Assembly (NCBI GenBank): GCA_001969505.1
Contig: LSSK01001178.1
Coordinates: forward strand, 1-12,351
DNA from: Zancudomyces culisetae
Taxonomy: Eukaryota; Kickxellomycota; Harpellomycetes; Harpellales; Legeriomycetaceae
DNA length: 12,351 nt
Direction of reading: 5' to 3'
The position numbers and the translations under genes were made by a program. Below are positions 1 through 7,100 of this stretch, one piece after another; positions within the stretch are counted from its first letter, which is position 1; each line of letters begins with the position of its first letter. The notes beneath the pieces are model-generated. The model had not been told where the DNA came from. It saw only the letters and a program-made list of their open reading frames with translations, and ran no database searches.

Positions 1-1237
1 TACTAAAGGAAAAATATTTTCACTATCTAAAAAATTCAAAATATTAAACAACATTTTATTTAGACAGTGTAAAGGGAATTGGAAAGAAGTATTATTGGAC
101 GAAAATATTAATGAAAAGGTCAAATCTATACACGAAGAAGCGCACCAAGGTATTGAAAACACTTGGAGGAAGATTTCAGAAAAATATACAGGACGTGATT
201 TATTTAAAACAGTAAAAAAGACAGTAAAAGAATGCGTTGTATGTCAAAGCTATCAAGGAAGTAGAACAAGAAATAATGAAATGCAGCCAATATATTCGCA
301 TAAGCCTTTTGGAATCATTGGGTTGGATGCCGTAGGGCCGATTAGTCCTCCTTCTACTAACGGAAATAGATATATACTGACTGGCATCGACTACTTCACA
401 AGGTGGCCGTTAGCTGAAGCAGTCGAAAATATTAGGTCAGATACAATTATTAATTTTATTGTTACTCACATAGTGCAGAATTTTGGTACACCTGACCAAA
501 TTATAACAGATAGAGGTCCAGGATTTATCAGTGAGGCAGCAGAAAACGTACACAACTTTCTAGGCATAAAGCATACTCCAGCAACATCCTATAGACCTCA
601 GACAAACGGCATGGTTGAGCGCCTTAATCAGACGCTAAAAAATGTACTGTCAAGGCAGTGCAAAAAAGATAAGAAAAACTGGGACGCTTACCTGTGGAAA
701 ACATTGCTCGCCATACGAACCATGAGAAATAGAAGTACTGGTTATAGTCCTGCCGAGTTACTATATGGTGTAAAGTTGACTACACCTGCATTGTGGTCAC
801 CGCCGGCCGAAATTAGTGATTTGGAACTTGCAATACAGGAAAGAATCGAATCTATAAATACTAACATACCTGAGTTACGTGAAATAGGATACCAAAATAG
901 TGTTAAAGCTAAACAAAATATGAAGACAGCATACGATAAAAAAGTAAAATTTGTGAATTTCGAAATTGACCAAATGGTCATGAAGCTAGTCGAACATGCT
1001 ACCGATAAGTTTCAAGAAGTATGGGAAGGGCCATACCGCATTCTAAAAAAGTTAAATTTAGGAGCTTACCTGATTACCGATTCAGAGGGAAATCGCGACA
1101 TTGTGAATGGCGATTCACTAAAAAAATACCACCACAGCACCCATATGGTTCCTGAAGTGTCCTCACAGTTGCGTTCAAAGCTTCACCGTTTTAAAAACAC
1201 AGTACGTCCAATTTGGGAAGGGGGTTCTGTCGTATAA
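1..1237 (+). CDS. pol: Ty3/gypsy pol, 3' part: RNase H-integrase linker, integrase, GPY/F (5'-truncated by window edge)
   Basis: The frame is open from base 2, so no start codon belongs to this piece; the TTG at position 95 aligns with an internal Leu of the complete copy. Visible parts are the integrase zinc domain (His codons at 131 and 143, Cys codons at 233 and 236) and the catalytic core D, D-35-E (Asp at 326, Asp at 509, Glu at 617, the last in an NGMVERLNQ context). A GPY/F module starting with WEGPY at 1022 follows and continues to about 1140. The GPY/F module is part of the integrase C-terminal domain in this family. The TAA stop at 1235-1237 lies inside the following LTR, which starts at 1228. 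This copy is intact where the right copy is deleted. It has no frameshift or premature stop in the window. Confidence 0.93.
   Translation, partial: TKGKIFSLSKKFKILNNILFRQCKGNWKEVLLDENINEKVKSIHEEAHQGIENTWRKISEKYTGRDLFKTVKKTVKECVVCQSYQGSRTRNNEMQPIYSHKPFGIIGLDAVGPISPPSTNGNRYILTGIDYFTRWPLAEAVENIRSDTIINFIVTHIVQNFGTPDQIITDRGPGFISEAAENVHNFLGIKHTPATSYRPQTNGMVERLNQTLKNVLSRQCKKDKKNWDAYLWKTLLAIRTMRNRSTGYSPAELLYGVKLTTPALWSPPAEISDLELAIQERIESINTNIPELREIGYQNSVKAKQNMKTAYDKKVKFVNFEIDQMVMKLVEHATDKFQEVWEGPYRILKKLNLGAYLITDSEGNRDIVNGDSLKKYHHSTHMVPEVSSQLRSKLHRFKNTVRPIWEGGSVV
1215..1224 (+). other. Polypurine tract of the left copy
   Basis: GGGAAGGGGG lies three bases (TTC) before the TG that begins the LTR, where the plus-strand primer is expected. 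It is also coding, reading Trp-Glu-Gly-Gly near the end of pol. The minus-strand element has the same arrangement (GAGGGGG, then TC, then TGTCGT). Confidence 0.75.
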
Positions 1238-1634
1238 AAGTATATATTTTATATTTATTCAAATTGTTTAAGATAATTTGAGAACTATCAAAATTAATTA
1301 TTGGAAAAATTGGACTCTTTTTTCCCTGTGCATTGGGTTTTTTTAATGAGCCAAGAAAAAATAGATAACAAGAAAAATTGAGATAACAAAATAGCAGAAA
1401 AAATAGTTTATATAGGAATTAGCTTGAGTTTAATAAACATATCTTTTTTGAAATACAATTATTATTATTATTATTAAAATTACTATTATTACTAAATAAA
1501 CTGTTTATAAAGAAAAAACATTAATAGTGAGTTTTTAGTTCGAATATAACAAGTAGATATTTAAACTAAACTATTAATTATAAAAAATCAACTTAAATAT
1601 TAACTTAAACTTCGAAAAGAGAAAGAAGTTATCA
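1228..1634 (+). repeat. LTR shared by the two tandem internal regions (3' LTR of left copy, 5' LTR of right copy)
   Basis: The 407-bp sequence begins TGTCGT and ends TTATCA. It aligns end to end with 5916-6323, with 9 substitutions and one extra A in the right LTR, and similarity stops exactly after the terminal CA. Possible internal signals are a TATATA at 1409-1414 and AATAAA at 1432-1437 and 1495-1500; the second AATAAA is better spaced to define a short R region. A run of six ATT units sits at about 1458-1475. The LTR is very A+T-rich and its first 10 bases supply the end of pol, including the stop codon. Confidence 0.92.
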
Positions 1635-1635
1635 G

Positions 1636-1653
1636 TGGTGATCCAGCCAGGAC
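1636..1653 (+). other. Candidate primer binding site
   Basis: One base after the LTR end the sequence begins TGGTGATCC, where a tRNA-complementary primer site starting TGG (pairing with the CCA tail) is expected. I could not match it convincingly to one tRNA. The first bases resemble a tRNA-Trp-type TGGTGACCC site with mismatches. Rapid loss of similarity between this side and the flank of the right LTR supports the boundary but not the tRNA identity. Confidence 0.45.
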
Positions 1654-1698
1654 ATTGGAGTCCGCAATAAAAATAATCTCAACAATTTATAAAGTAAA

Positions 1699-4600
1699 AT
1701 GACTTTAGTAGATAAGTTTAACTCAGACGTTGATAATCCCGAAGAGTGGATCGACTCGTATAGTCTAAGCGCGAGACTGAGGAATTGGTCAGATGGAGAT
1801 TTAATTAAATATTTACCTGCACATCTTGGCAGTAAAGAGAAAATCTGGTACATAAGACAAAAAAGTTTATTGACGGATTGGAACGCCGTTGTCGAATCAT
1901 TCAATAAGAAATTTGTCAGTAAAGTTAAAGCCCACCAGTCAATTGATTTATTAAAAAATATATGTCAGTCCGGATACGCATCAGTTGATGAATTTGAATA
2001 CGCATTGGAGATTGCTTTGCAAAAGTGTGGAATAACAGATGAAAACCAAAAAGTAAACTGGTTAATAAGCGCATTAAGTCCAAAATTTAAAACAAAAACA
2101 TTGGAAGCAGGATATACTAACTGGGATACTATTATAAACTCATTAAATTTGGAAACAGAAACACTAACGCAAAATAATATGGATAATTCTGATCATATTC
2201 AACAATCGCAAAAGACATACAGACAGTCTGGTCCAGGTAAAAGTATCAAAGAAATGACAGAAAATAAACTAGGATATGATGAAATGATTTCTAAGATGGA
2301 GGAATGGAGCTTGAACTTACTCACTAAAGTAGAAGAGGTAGTTGAGAAGAAAATAGATATTGCATTAAGCAAAAATATCAACCAGAGGTATTCTAAGCCT
2401 CCATATTGTTCAAACTGTAGGGTTACAGGGCATTATAGAAGTCAGTGTACCAAGGTAGTTGAAAATAAAACAGAAGTTTTACAAAATAATAAAGAAATTA
2501 GCACTATTGAATTATTATCTAGTTCGGATATTGAATCTGACTCAGATTGGGAAGAAGACAAAGATGTTTATTTAGTTCAGCGTTCTAAGCAGAAGTCACC
2601 AATCCAAAAACCATATATAGTTGAGAAAAAGGTACTAAAAAAGGTTCCCCCTACGAAGGTAGTAGTAGAACCAATAGTAAAAGAAAAGATAGTCGAATTA
2701 GAAATGGATGTAAAACCTGCATCTACAACAATTACAAAACGACAGAAAACTATACCACGTATAACTGAGGATGTCCAACCTTTTGACTTACACACAGAAC
2801 TAGCTCAATTTTATCCTAAAATTAGTCTACCTCAGTTGCTTTCTGTCTCACCAACATTATCTTCAGAATTTACCAATTTATGTAAGAGAGTTAAAAAACA
2901 AGAAGTTAACGAAATTAGAGTTTTGCCGCAGAAAATAAGCAATTGTAGGGTGATGGTTACAGTATTTAACAAGAAATACTGGGCAGTGGTCGATTCAGGG
3001 GCCGCATGTTCGGTAACAACACCAAGTATGGTAGAAAAATGGGGCATAGAACCTGATGGTTGGCATAAACAAGTTATAGTAACTGCTGATGGAGGTCGTC
3101 ATATCACAGAAGGAGTACTGAACAAAGTACCGATTAAAATCGGAGATCACAAACTTGAAGCAGATCTCATAGTCTTAAACCGTAAAGGTAGTACCTTAAT
3201 ACTTGGCACTGACTGGCTATATCGACATCATGGAATAATTGACCCGAGGAGCAGGGAGCTCAAGATTCACACTCATGCAGATGTGCTAGTTATACCAATG
3301 AGGATACTTGCTGAGGATACTGTAGACTGGAATCGAGAAGACGAACTGTATTTTATGGTGAAACCCGATATTAATGCAGTTAATGATAATATTCCTATTG
3401 AAGATAGCAGATTAGCTGAATTAAAACAACAGTTTGCAGATATATTTGTAGAAGATATAGGCCAATTGACTCAAACCAATCTTACGGAGCACAGAATAGA
3501 ACTTACAAATGATACTCCAATAAAACAACGTCCGTATCGTATTCCCTATCATATGCAAGAAAAAGTTAGGAACGAACTCATAGAAATGGAAAATAAAGGA
3601 ATAATCTCGCCATGCTACTCTGAGTGGTGCTCACCAGTGGTCACAGTTTACAAAAAGAATGGTAAACTAAGAATTTGTGCTGACTATCGGAAACTCAACC
3701 AAGTTACCAAAAAGGACTGCTACCCGTTGCCCACCATTGACGATATTTTTATGTCTCTCGCAGGTAGTTCTATATTTACTAGTTTGGACGCCTTGTCAGG
3801 ATTTTGGCAAATCCGCATGGCAACTAAAGACCGTCTGAAGACCGCGTTTGCTATTCCCGGGGGTGGTAGCTATTGCTACAATGTCATGCCTTTTGGGCTG
3901 ACAAATAGTCCCGCATCCTTCCAACGATTGATGGAGAAAGCCTTGTCGCCTATATTATGGAAGATAGCTGTCGTTTTTATTGACGATATTATTATTTACT
4001 CAAATTCTTTAACTCAACATATTGAAGACTTAAAAATAGTGTTTGAATTACTTAGGAAACATAATATACAACTGCATAGCGACAAATGTTTATTAGGAAT
4101 GAAGAGATTGTGCTATTTAGGACACACGGTGTCTGCTGAAGGTATTGGTACGACTAACGATAAAATTCAAGCAATTATGGAAGCGAAAACACCAAAAAAT
4201 ATAAAGGAATTACAATCTTTCTTGGGTTTAGTCGGATACTGTCGTAAATTCGTGGATCGATATGCAATAATGACAGCTCCGTTGGTAAAGCTATTAAAGA
4301 AAGATTCAGTATGGTCGTGGTCTACAGAGCAAGACAATGCAATAAAAATATTAAAACAAAGTTTATGTAGTGCACCAACATTAGCGCATCCAAATTGGCA
4401 GTTGGAGTTTATTCTTACCACAGATGCTTCGGTGGATGGTGTTGGAGCTATCTTGTCTCAAGTCACTGAACTCGGCGAAAAACCTATTTTATATGCAAGC
4501 AAAACGACAAATAAACACGAAAAAAATTACTCAATCACTCATCTGGAGGGATTGGCAGTTGTATGGGGGGTAAGAAAATTTAAACATTACCTTTGGGGCA

Positions 4601-5925
4601 GACACTTTACAATCCGAACGGATCATAAAGCCCTATTGAAACTTTTTGACGGCAAGGATATAACTGGACGTGTGGCCCGGTGGGCTATGATTCTACGAAA
4701 TTATAATTACTCAGTCATTCACTGCCAAGGAAAATCTAATCCCGCCGATGTTCTATCGAGATTAGAATCTAAAACTATACCAGAAGAACCTATAGATGTG
4801 TTAGCAGTTACTCGTATATCAAATGAAACTATAAAAGATTATTTACTTCATAATAGGCTCCCTCCTCAAAGTGATGAAGTTACTAAAGGAAAAATATTTT
4901 CACTATCTAAAAAATTCAAAATATTAAACAACATTTTATTTAGACAGTGTAAAGGGAATTGGAAAGAAGTATTATTGGACGAAAATATTAATGAAAAGGT
5001 CAAATCTATACACGAAGAAGCGCACCAAGGTATTGAAAACACTTGGAGGAAGATTTCAGAAAAATATACAGGACGTGATTTATTTAAAACAGTAAAAAAG
5101 ACAGTAAAAGAATGCGTTGTATGTCAAAGCTATCAAGGAAGTAGAACAAGAAATAATGAAATGCAGCCAATATATTCGCATAAGCCTTTTGGAATCATTG
5201 GGTTGGATGCCGTAGGGCCGATTAGTCCTCCTTCTACTAACGGAAATAGATATATACTGACTGGCATCGACTACTTCACAAGGTGGCCGTTAGCTGAAGC
5301 AGTCGAAAATATTAGGTCAGATACAATTATTAATTTTATTGTTACTCACATAGTGCAGAATTTTGGTACACCTGACCAAATTATAACAGATAGAGGTCCA
5401 GGATTTATCAGTGAGGCAGCAGAAAACGTACACAACTTTCTAGGCATAAAGCATACTCCAGCAACATCCTATAGACCTCAGACAAACGGCATGGTTGAGC
5501 GCCTTAATCAGACGCTAAAAAATGTACTGTCAAGGCAGTGCAAAAAAGATAAGAAAAACTGGGACGCTTACCTGTGGAAAACATTGCTCGCCATACGAAC
5601 CATGAGAAATAGAAGTACTGGTTATAGTCCTGCCGAGTTACTATATGGTGTAAAGTTGACTACACCTGCATTGTGGTCACCGCCGGCCGAAATTAGTGAT
5701 TTGGAACTTGCAATACAGGAAAGAATCGAATCTATAAATACTAACATACCTGAGTTACGTGAAATAGGATACCAAAATAGTGTTAAAGCTAAACAAAATA
5801 TGAAGACAGCATACGATAAAAAAGTAAAATTTGTGAATTTCGAAATTGACCAAATGGTCATGAAGCTAGTCGAACATGCTACCGATAAGTTTCAAGAAGT
5901 ATGGGAAGGGGGTTCTGTCGTATAA
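1699..5925 (+). CDS. gag-pol: Ty3/gypsy gag-pol polyprotein, single ORF, lacking the GPY/F module
   Basis: A continuous 1408-codon ORF. ATG 1699 is preceded in frame by TAA at 1690-1692, which fixes the start. Gag occupies about residues 1-235, ending in one CCHC zinc knuckle (C237, C240, H245, C250). The protease has the DSG active site at D432 and an ILGTD flap-side motif near 501-505. Reverse transcriptase has catalytic D697 and the DD of FIDD at 762-763. RNase H has D909, E950 and D975. Integrase has the HHCC zinc domain (H1105, H1109, C1139, C1142) and core D1170, D1231, E1267 with 35 residues between the last two. Gag and pol are fused without a frameshift. Compared with the left copy it lacks 64 codons after the WEG at 5902-5910, so it jumps directly to the last four residues and the stop inside the LTR. 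All enzymatic cores are intact; integrase assembly or target capture may be impaired. Confidence 0.96.
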   Translation: MTLVDKFNSDVDNPEEWIDSYSLSARLRNWSDGDLIKYLPAHLGSKEKIWYIRQKSLLTDWNAVVESFNKKFVSKVKAHQSIDLLKNICQSGYASVDEFEYALEIALQKCGITDENQKVNWLISALSPKFKTKTLEAGYTNWDTIINSLNLETETLTQNNMDNSDHIQQSQKTYRQSGPGKSIKEMTENKLGYDEMISKMEEWSLNLLTKVEEVVEKKIDIALSKNINQRYSKPPYCSNCRVTGHYRSQCTKVVENKTEVLQNNKEISTIELLSSSDIESDSDWEEDKDVYLVQRSKQKSPIQKPYIVEKKVLKKVPPTKVVVEPIVKEKIVELEMDVKPASTTITKRQKTIPRITEDVQPFDLHTELAQFYPKISLPQLLSVSPTLSSEFTNLCKRVKKQEVNEIRVLPQKISNCRVMVTVFNKKYWAVVDSGAACSVTTPSMVEKWGIEPDGWHKQVIVTADGGRHITEGVLNKVPIKIGDHKLEADLIVLNRKGSTLILGTDWLYRHHGIIDPRSRELKIHTHADVLVIPMRILAEDTVDWNREDELYFMVKPDINAVNDNIPIEDSRLAELKQQFADIFVEDIGQLTQTNLTEHRIELTNDTPIKQRPYRIPYHMQEKVRNELIEMENKGIISPCYSEWCSPVVTVYKKNGKLRICADYRKLNQVTKKDCYPLPTIDDIFMSLAGSSIFTSLDALSGFWQIRMATKDRLKTAFAIPGGGSYCYNVMPFGLTNSPASFQRLMEKALSPILWKIAVVFIDDIIIYSNSLTQHIEDLKIVFELLRKHNIQLHSDKCLLGMKRLCYLGHTVSAEGIGTTNDKIQAIMEAKTPKNIKELQSFLGLVGYCRKFVDRYAIMTAPLVKLLKKDSVWSWSTEQDNAIKILKQSLCSAPTLAHPNWQLEFILTTDASVDGVGAILSQVTELGEKPILYASKTTNKHEKNYSITHLEGLAVVWGVRKFKHYLWGRHFTIRTDHKALLKLFDGKDITGRVARWAMILRNYNYSVIHCQGKSNPADVLSRLESKTIPEEPIDVLAVTRISNETIKDYLLHNRLPPQSDEVTKGKIFSLSKKFKILNNILFRQCKGNWKEVLLDENINEKVKSIHEEAHQGIENTWRKISEKYTGRDLFKTVKKTVKECVVCQSYQGSRTRNNEMQPIYSHKPFGIIGLDAVGPISPPSTNGNRYILTGIDYFTRWPLAEAVENIRSDTIINFIVTHIVQNFGTPDQIITDRGPGFISEAAENVHNFLGIKHTPATSYRPQTNGMVERLNQTLKNVLSRQCKKDKKNWDAYLWKTLLAIRTMRNRSTGYSPAELLYGVKLTTPALWSPPAEISDLELAIQERIESINTNIPELREIGYQNSVKAKQNMKTAYDKKVKFVNFEIDQMVMKLVEHATDKFQEVWEGGSVV
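4881..5910 (+). repeat. 1030-bp direct repeat identical to 1-1030
   Basis: Row-by-row comparison with offset 4880 shows no difference from base 1 to base 1030, covering the RNase H-integrase linker and all of the integrase core. At 1031/5911 the left copy continues into GPY/F, whereas the right copy jumps to the polypurine tract. The repeat extends left beyond the window edge. Confidence 0.95.
5903..5912 (+). other. Polypurine tract of the right copy, fused to a deletion junction
   Basis: GGGAAGGGGG directly follows the last shared pol codon. It corresponds to both the WEG repeat at 1022-1030 and the polypurine tract at 1215-1224 of the left copy, so the 192-bp deletion left one hybrid copy that still precedes the LTR at the normal distance. 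Confidence 0.75.
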
Positions 5926-6323
5926 AAGTATATATTTTATATTTATTCAAATTGTTTAAGATAATTTGAGAACTATCAAAATTATTTATTGGAAAAATTG
6001 GACGCTTTTTTCCCTGTACATTGGGTTTTTTTAGTGAGCCAAGAAAAAGTCGATAACAAGAAAAATTGAGATAACAAAATAACAGAAAAAATAGTTTATA
6101 TAGGAATTAGCTTGAGTTTAATAAACATATCTTTTTTGAAAATACAATTATTATTATTATTATTAAAATTACTATTATTACTAAATAAACAGTTTATAAA
6201 GAAAAAACATTAATAGTGAGTTTTTAGTTCGAATATAACAAGTAGATATTTAAACTAAACTATTAATTATAAAAAATCAACTTAAATATTAACTTAAAGT
6301 TCAAAAAGAGAAAGAAGTTATCA
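5916..6323 (+). repeat. 3' LTR of the right copy
   Basis: The 408-bp sequence begins TGTCGT and ends TTATCA, collinear with 1228-1634. The substitutions are scattered from about 70 bases into the LTR to near its end; the first 60-70 bases are identical. One extra A at about position 6140 accounts for the length difference. The base after it is C6324, and then a new inverted-terminus segment begins at 6325. Confidence 0.92.
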
Positions 6324-6336
6324 CTGTCGCATAATG

Positions 6337-6647
6337 TGAAGTATCACTACTTCAATTAGCGCTACCATCACGTGTTATACCGGTTCTGGTACGATCACTG
6401 ATGGTTGATGCACTTCTATTGCGTAATGCAATGTGCATCGAGGGGTGCTCGGGTGAGCTAATACCCCTGTACAGTGTCGGTGAAATTGTACTCACCGACA
6501 TTTCTTCCGGGCTCCTACGGATCTGGAGTTGACGGACACTTTCTGTCAACTCACCAAGGGTGCGGGGACTTAATACCCCTGCATCCTGATCCATGCTGCT
6601 GCCCCTGCTCATGCTGGTAGAAGTGTATGACTCCCTCCTGGAGTCAT
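6337..6647. repeat. Array of back-to-back hairpins in a G+C-rich island
   Basis: Consecutive inverted repeats with unrelated stem sequences: 6337-6343/6348-6354 (7 bp, 4-nt loop); palindrome 6357-6364; 6365-6381/6388-6404 (6+3+4 bp in three blocks); 6407-6413/6433-6439 with inner 6418-6422/6428-6432; 6441-6450/6455-6468 (6+4 bp); 6475-6483/6492-6500 (9 bp); 6526-6533/6545-6552 (8 bp); 6558-6567/6576-6586 (about 9 bp plus a wobble, one bulge); 6627-6634/6640-6647 (8 bp, 5-nt loop). I count about 52% G+C over 6361-6660, against 10 of 60 bases in the next 60. So many local perfect stems in 310 bp is far above chance expectation. The function is unknown. Confidence 0.8.
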
Positions 6648-6678
6648 CCCCTGTTCCAATCCAACTGTTTAAAAACAT
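6352..6678 (-). CDS. Hypothetical 108-residue Ser/Arg/Thr-rich protein
   Basis: An ATG-initiated minus-strand ORF ends in TGA 28 bases from the plus-strand LTR. I do not recognise the product. It begins MFLNSWIG, then becomes hydrophilic and rich in Ser, Arg and Thr, with no clear signal peptide, membrane segment or zinc motif; it looks disordered. It coincides almost exactly with the G+C-rich island and with the hairpin array, so its composition may reflect stem pairing rather than protein selection. A TATATATAAA on the same strand (6710 down to 6701) is too close to the ATG to be a convincing promoter. It could be a short ORF of the 770-bp mobile unit, a fragment of a host exon, or a chance frame in G+C-rich DNA. 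Confidence 0.3.
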   Translation of the reverse strand: MFLNSWIGTGDDSRRESYTSTSMSRGSSMDQDAGVLSPRTLGELTESVRQLQIRRSPEEMSVSTISPTLYRGISSPEHPSMHIALRNRSASTISDRTRTGITRDGSAN

Positions 6679-7100
6679 TATTGCTAATATATCTTTTGGT
6701 TTTATATATAATTTTATTTAATTGTTTTGTTATAATATTCCGTATCGAGACATAGATGAGGTTTTAATATGTCATCCATACGTCACCTCAAATATACTAT
6801 TCAATGTTAAACCACTATATAAAAACTAAATACTAATATATGACTATTGTTATAATATTATTAATAAATTGTTTGTTATTAATGATAAATGTAAAATGCA
6901 TGGGATCTTTTTCCATTTTACATTCATCATTATTGAACTAGCTCAGTATGAAAAATTGATTGCATACTGAGCTCAAAATTTATTTGAATTTATTTAAAAA
7001 ATTAAACAAAAAAAATGAATTTGCAATTTCGTACTGAGTGTACCATTTTCAGGCACATCCGCGTACTCTTGTACAAATTGTTAATAATGCGACATCACAC
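6679..7100. repeat. A+T-rich half of the 770-bp unit plus 6-bp spacer, with further hairpins
   Basis: No gene is seen. Inverted repeats continue: 6741-6745/6778-6782 with inner 6755-6759/6772-6776; 6880-6898/6914-6932 (19-bp arms, one mismatch, 15-nt loop); 6940-6950/6963-6973 (11-bp perfect, 12-nt loop); 7024-7034/7071-7080 (10 bp with one bulged C), which encloses a bulged GAG..TAC/GTACTC stem. The 6880 and 6940 hairpins are almost adjacent. The spacer TCACAC (7095-7100) separates the unit from the minus-strand LTR. Confidence 0.65.

Larger units (their letters stand above)
1..6323 (+). mobile_element. Tandem Ty3/gypsy retrotransposon: partial pol, LTR, full gag-pol, LTR
   Basis: One element family occupies the left half as an internal 3' part (1-1227), an LTR (1228-1634), a complete internal region (1635-5915) and an LTR (5916-6323). 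A normal insertion is LTR-internal-LTR, so the left pol piece ending directly in an LTR means two internal regions share the middle LTR. The first 1030 bases recur without any difference I could find at 4881-5910. The beginning of the tandem lies outside the window, so the left target duplication cannot be seen. Unequal recombination between LTRs of sister chromatids or alleles is the simplest origin; an assembly join of two haplotypes is the main alternative. Confidence 0.9.
6325..7094. mobile_element. Candidate discrete mobile unit with TGTCGCAT inverted termini, hairpin-tiled (solo LTR or foldback-like)
   Basis: The left end reads TGTCGCATAAT and the right end, on the other strand, TGTCGCATTAT: ten of eleven bases match as terminal inverted repeats, with TG...CA ends as in LTRs. 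TCAC precedes the left end (6321-6324) and follows the right end (7095-7098), as a 4-bp target duplication would. The first three of those left bases are also the end of the neighbouring LTR, which weakens the duplication argument. The 770 bp hold a G+C-rich hairpin array, an A+T-rich half with further hairpins, and one 108-codon ORF. In plus orientation TATATAAAA (6816-6824) and AATAAA (6863-6868) occur in LTR-like order, but in such A+T-rich DNA this is weak. A solo LTR of an unseen family is the simplest reading; a TIR element or chance is possible. Confidence 0.5.

Noticed and set aside
95-97. Apparent start codon for the left pol ORF
   Set aside because: It is TTG in a frame open from base 2, and aligns with an internal Leu of the complete copy.
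742-981. Antisense ORFs over pol and gag (also 1632-1904, 2199-2381, 2577-2795, 2832-3047, 4167-4421, 5622-5861, 7842-8063, 8504-8689, 9161-9352, 10199-10489)
   Set aside because: They are shadows of well-supported coding frames, with no independent motif.
1458-1476. (ATT)n tract as a separate feature
   Set aside because: A six-unit microsatellite of equal length in both LTRs; part of the LTR and not informative.
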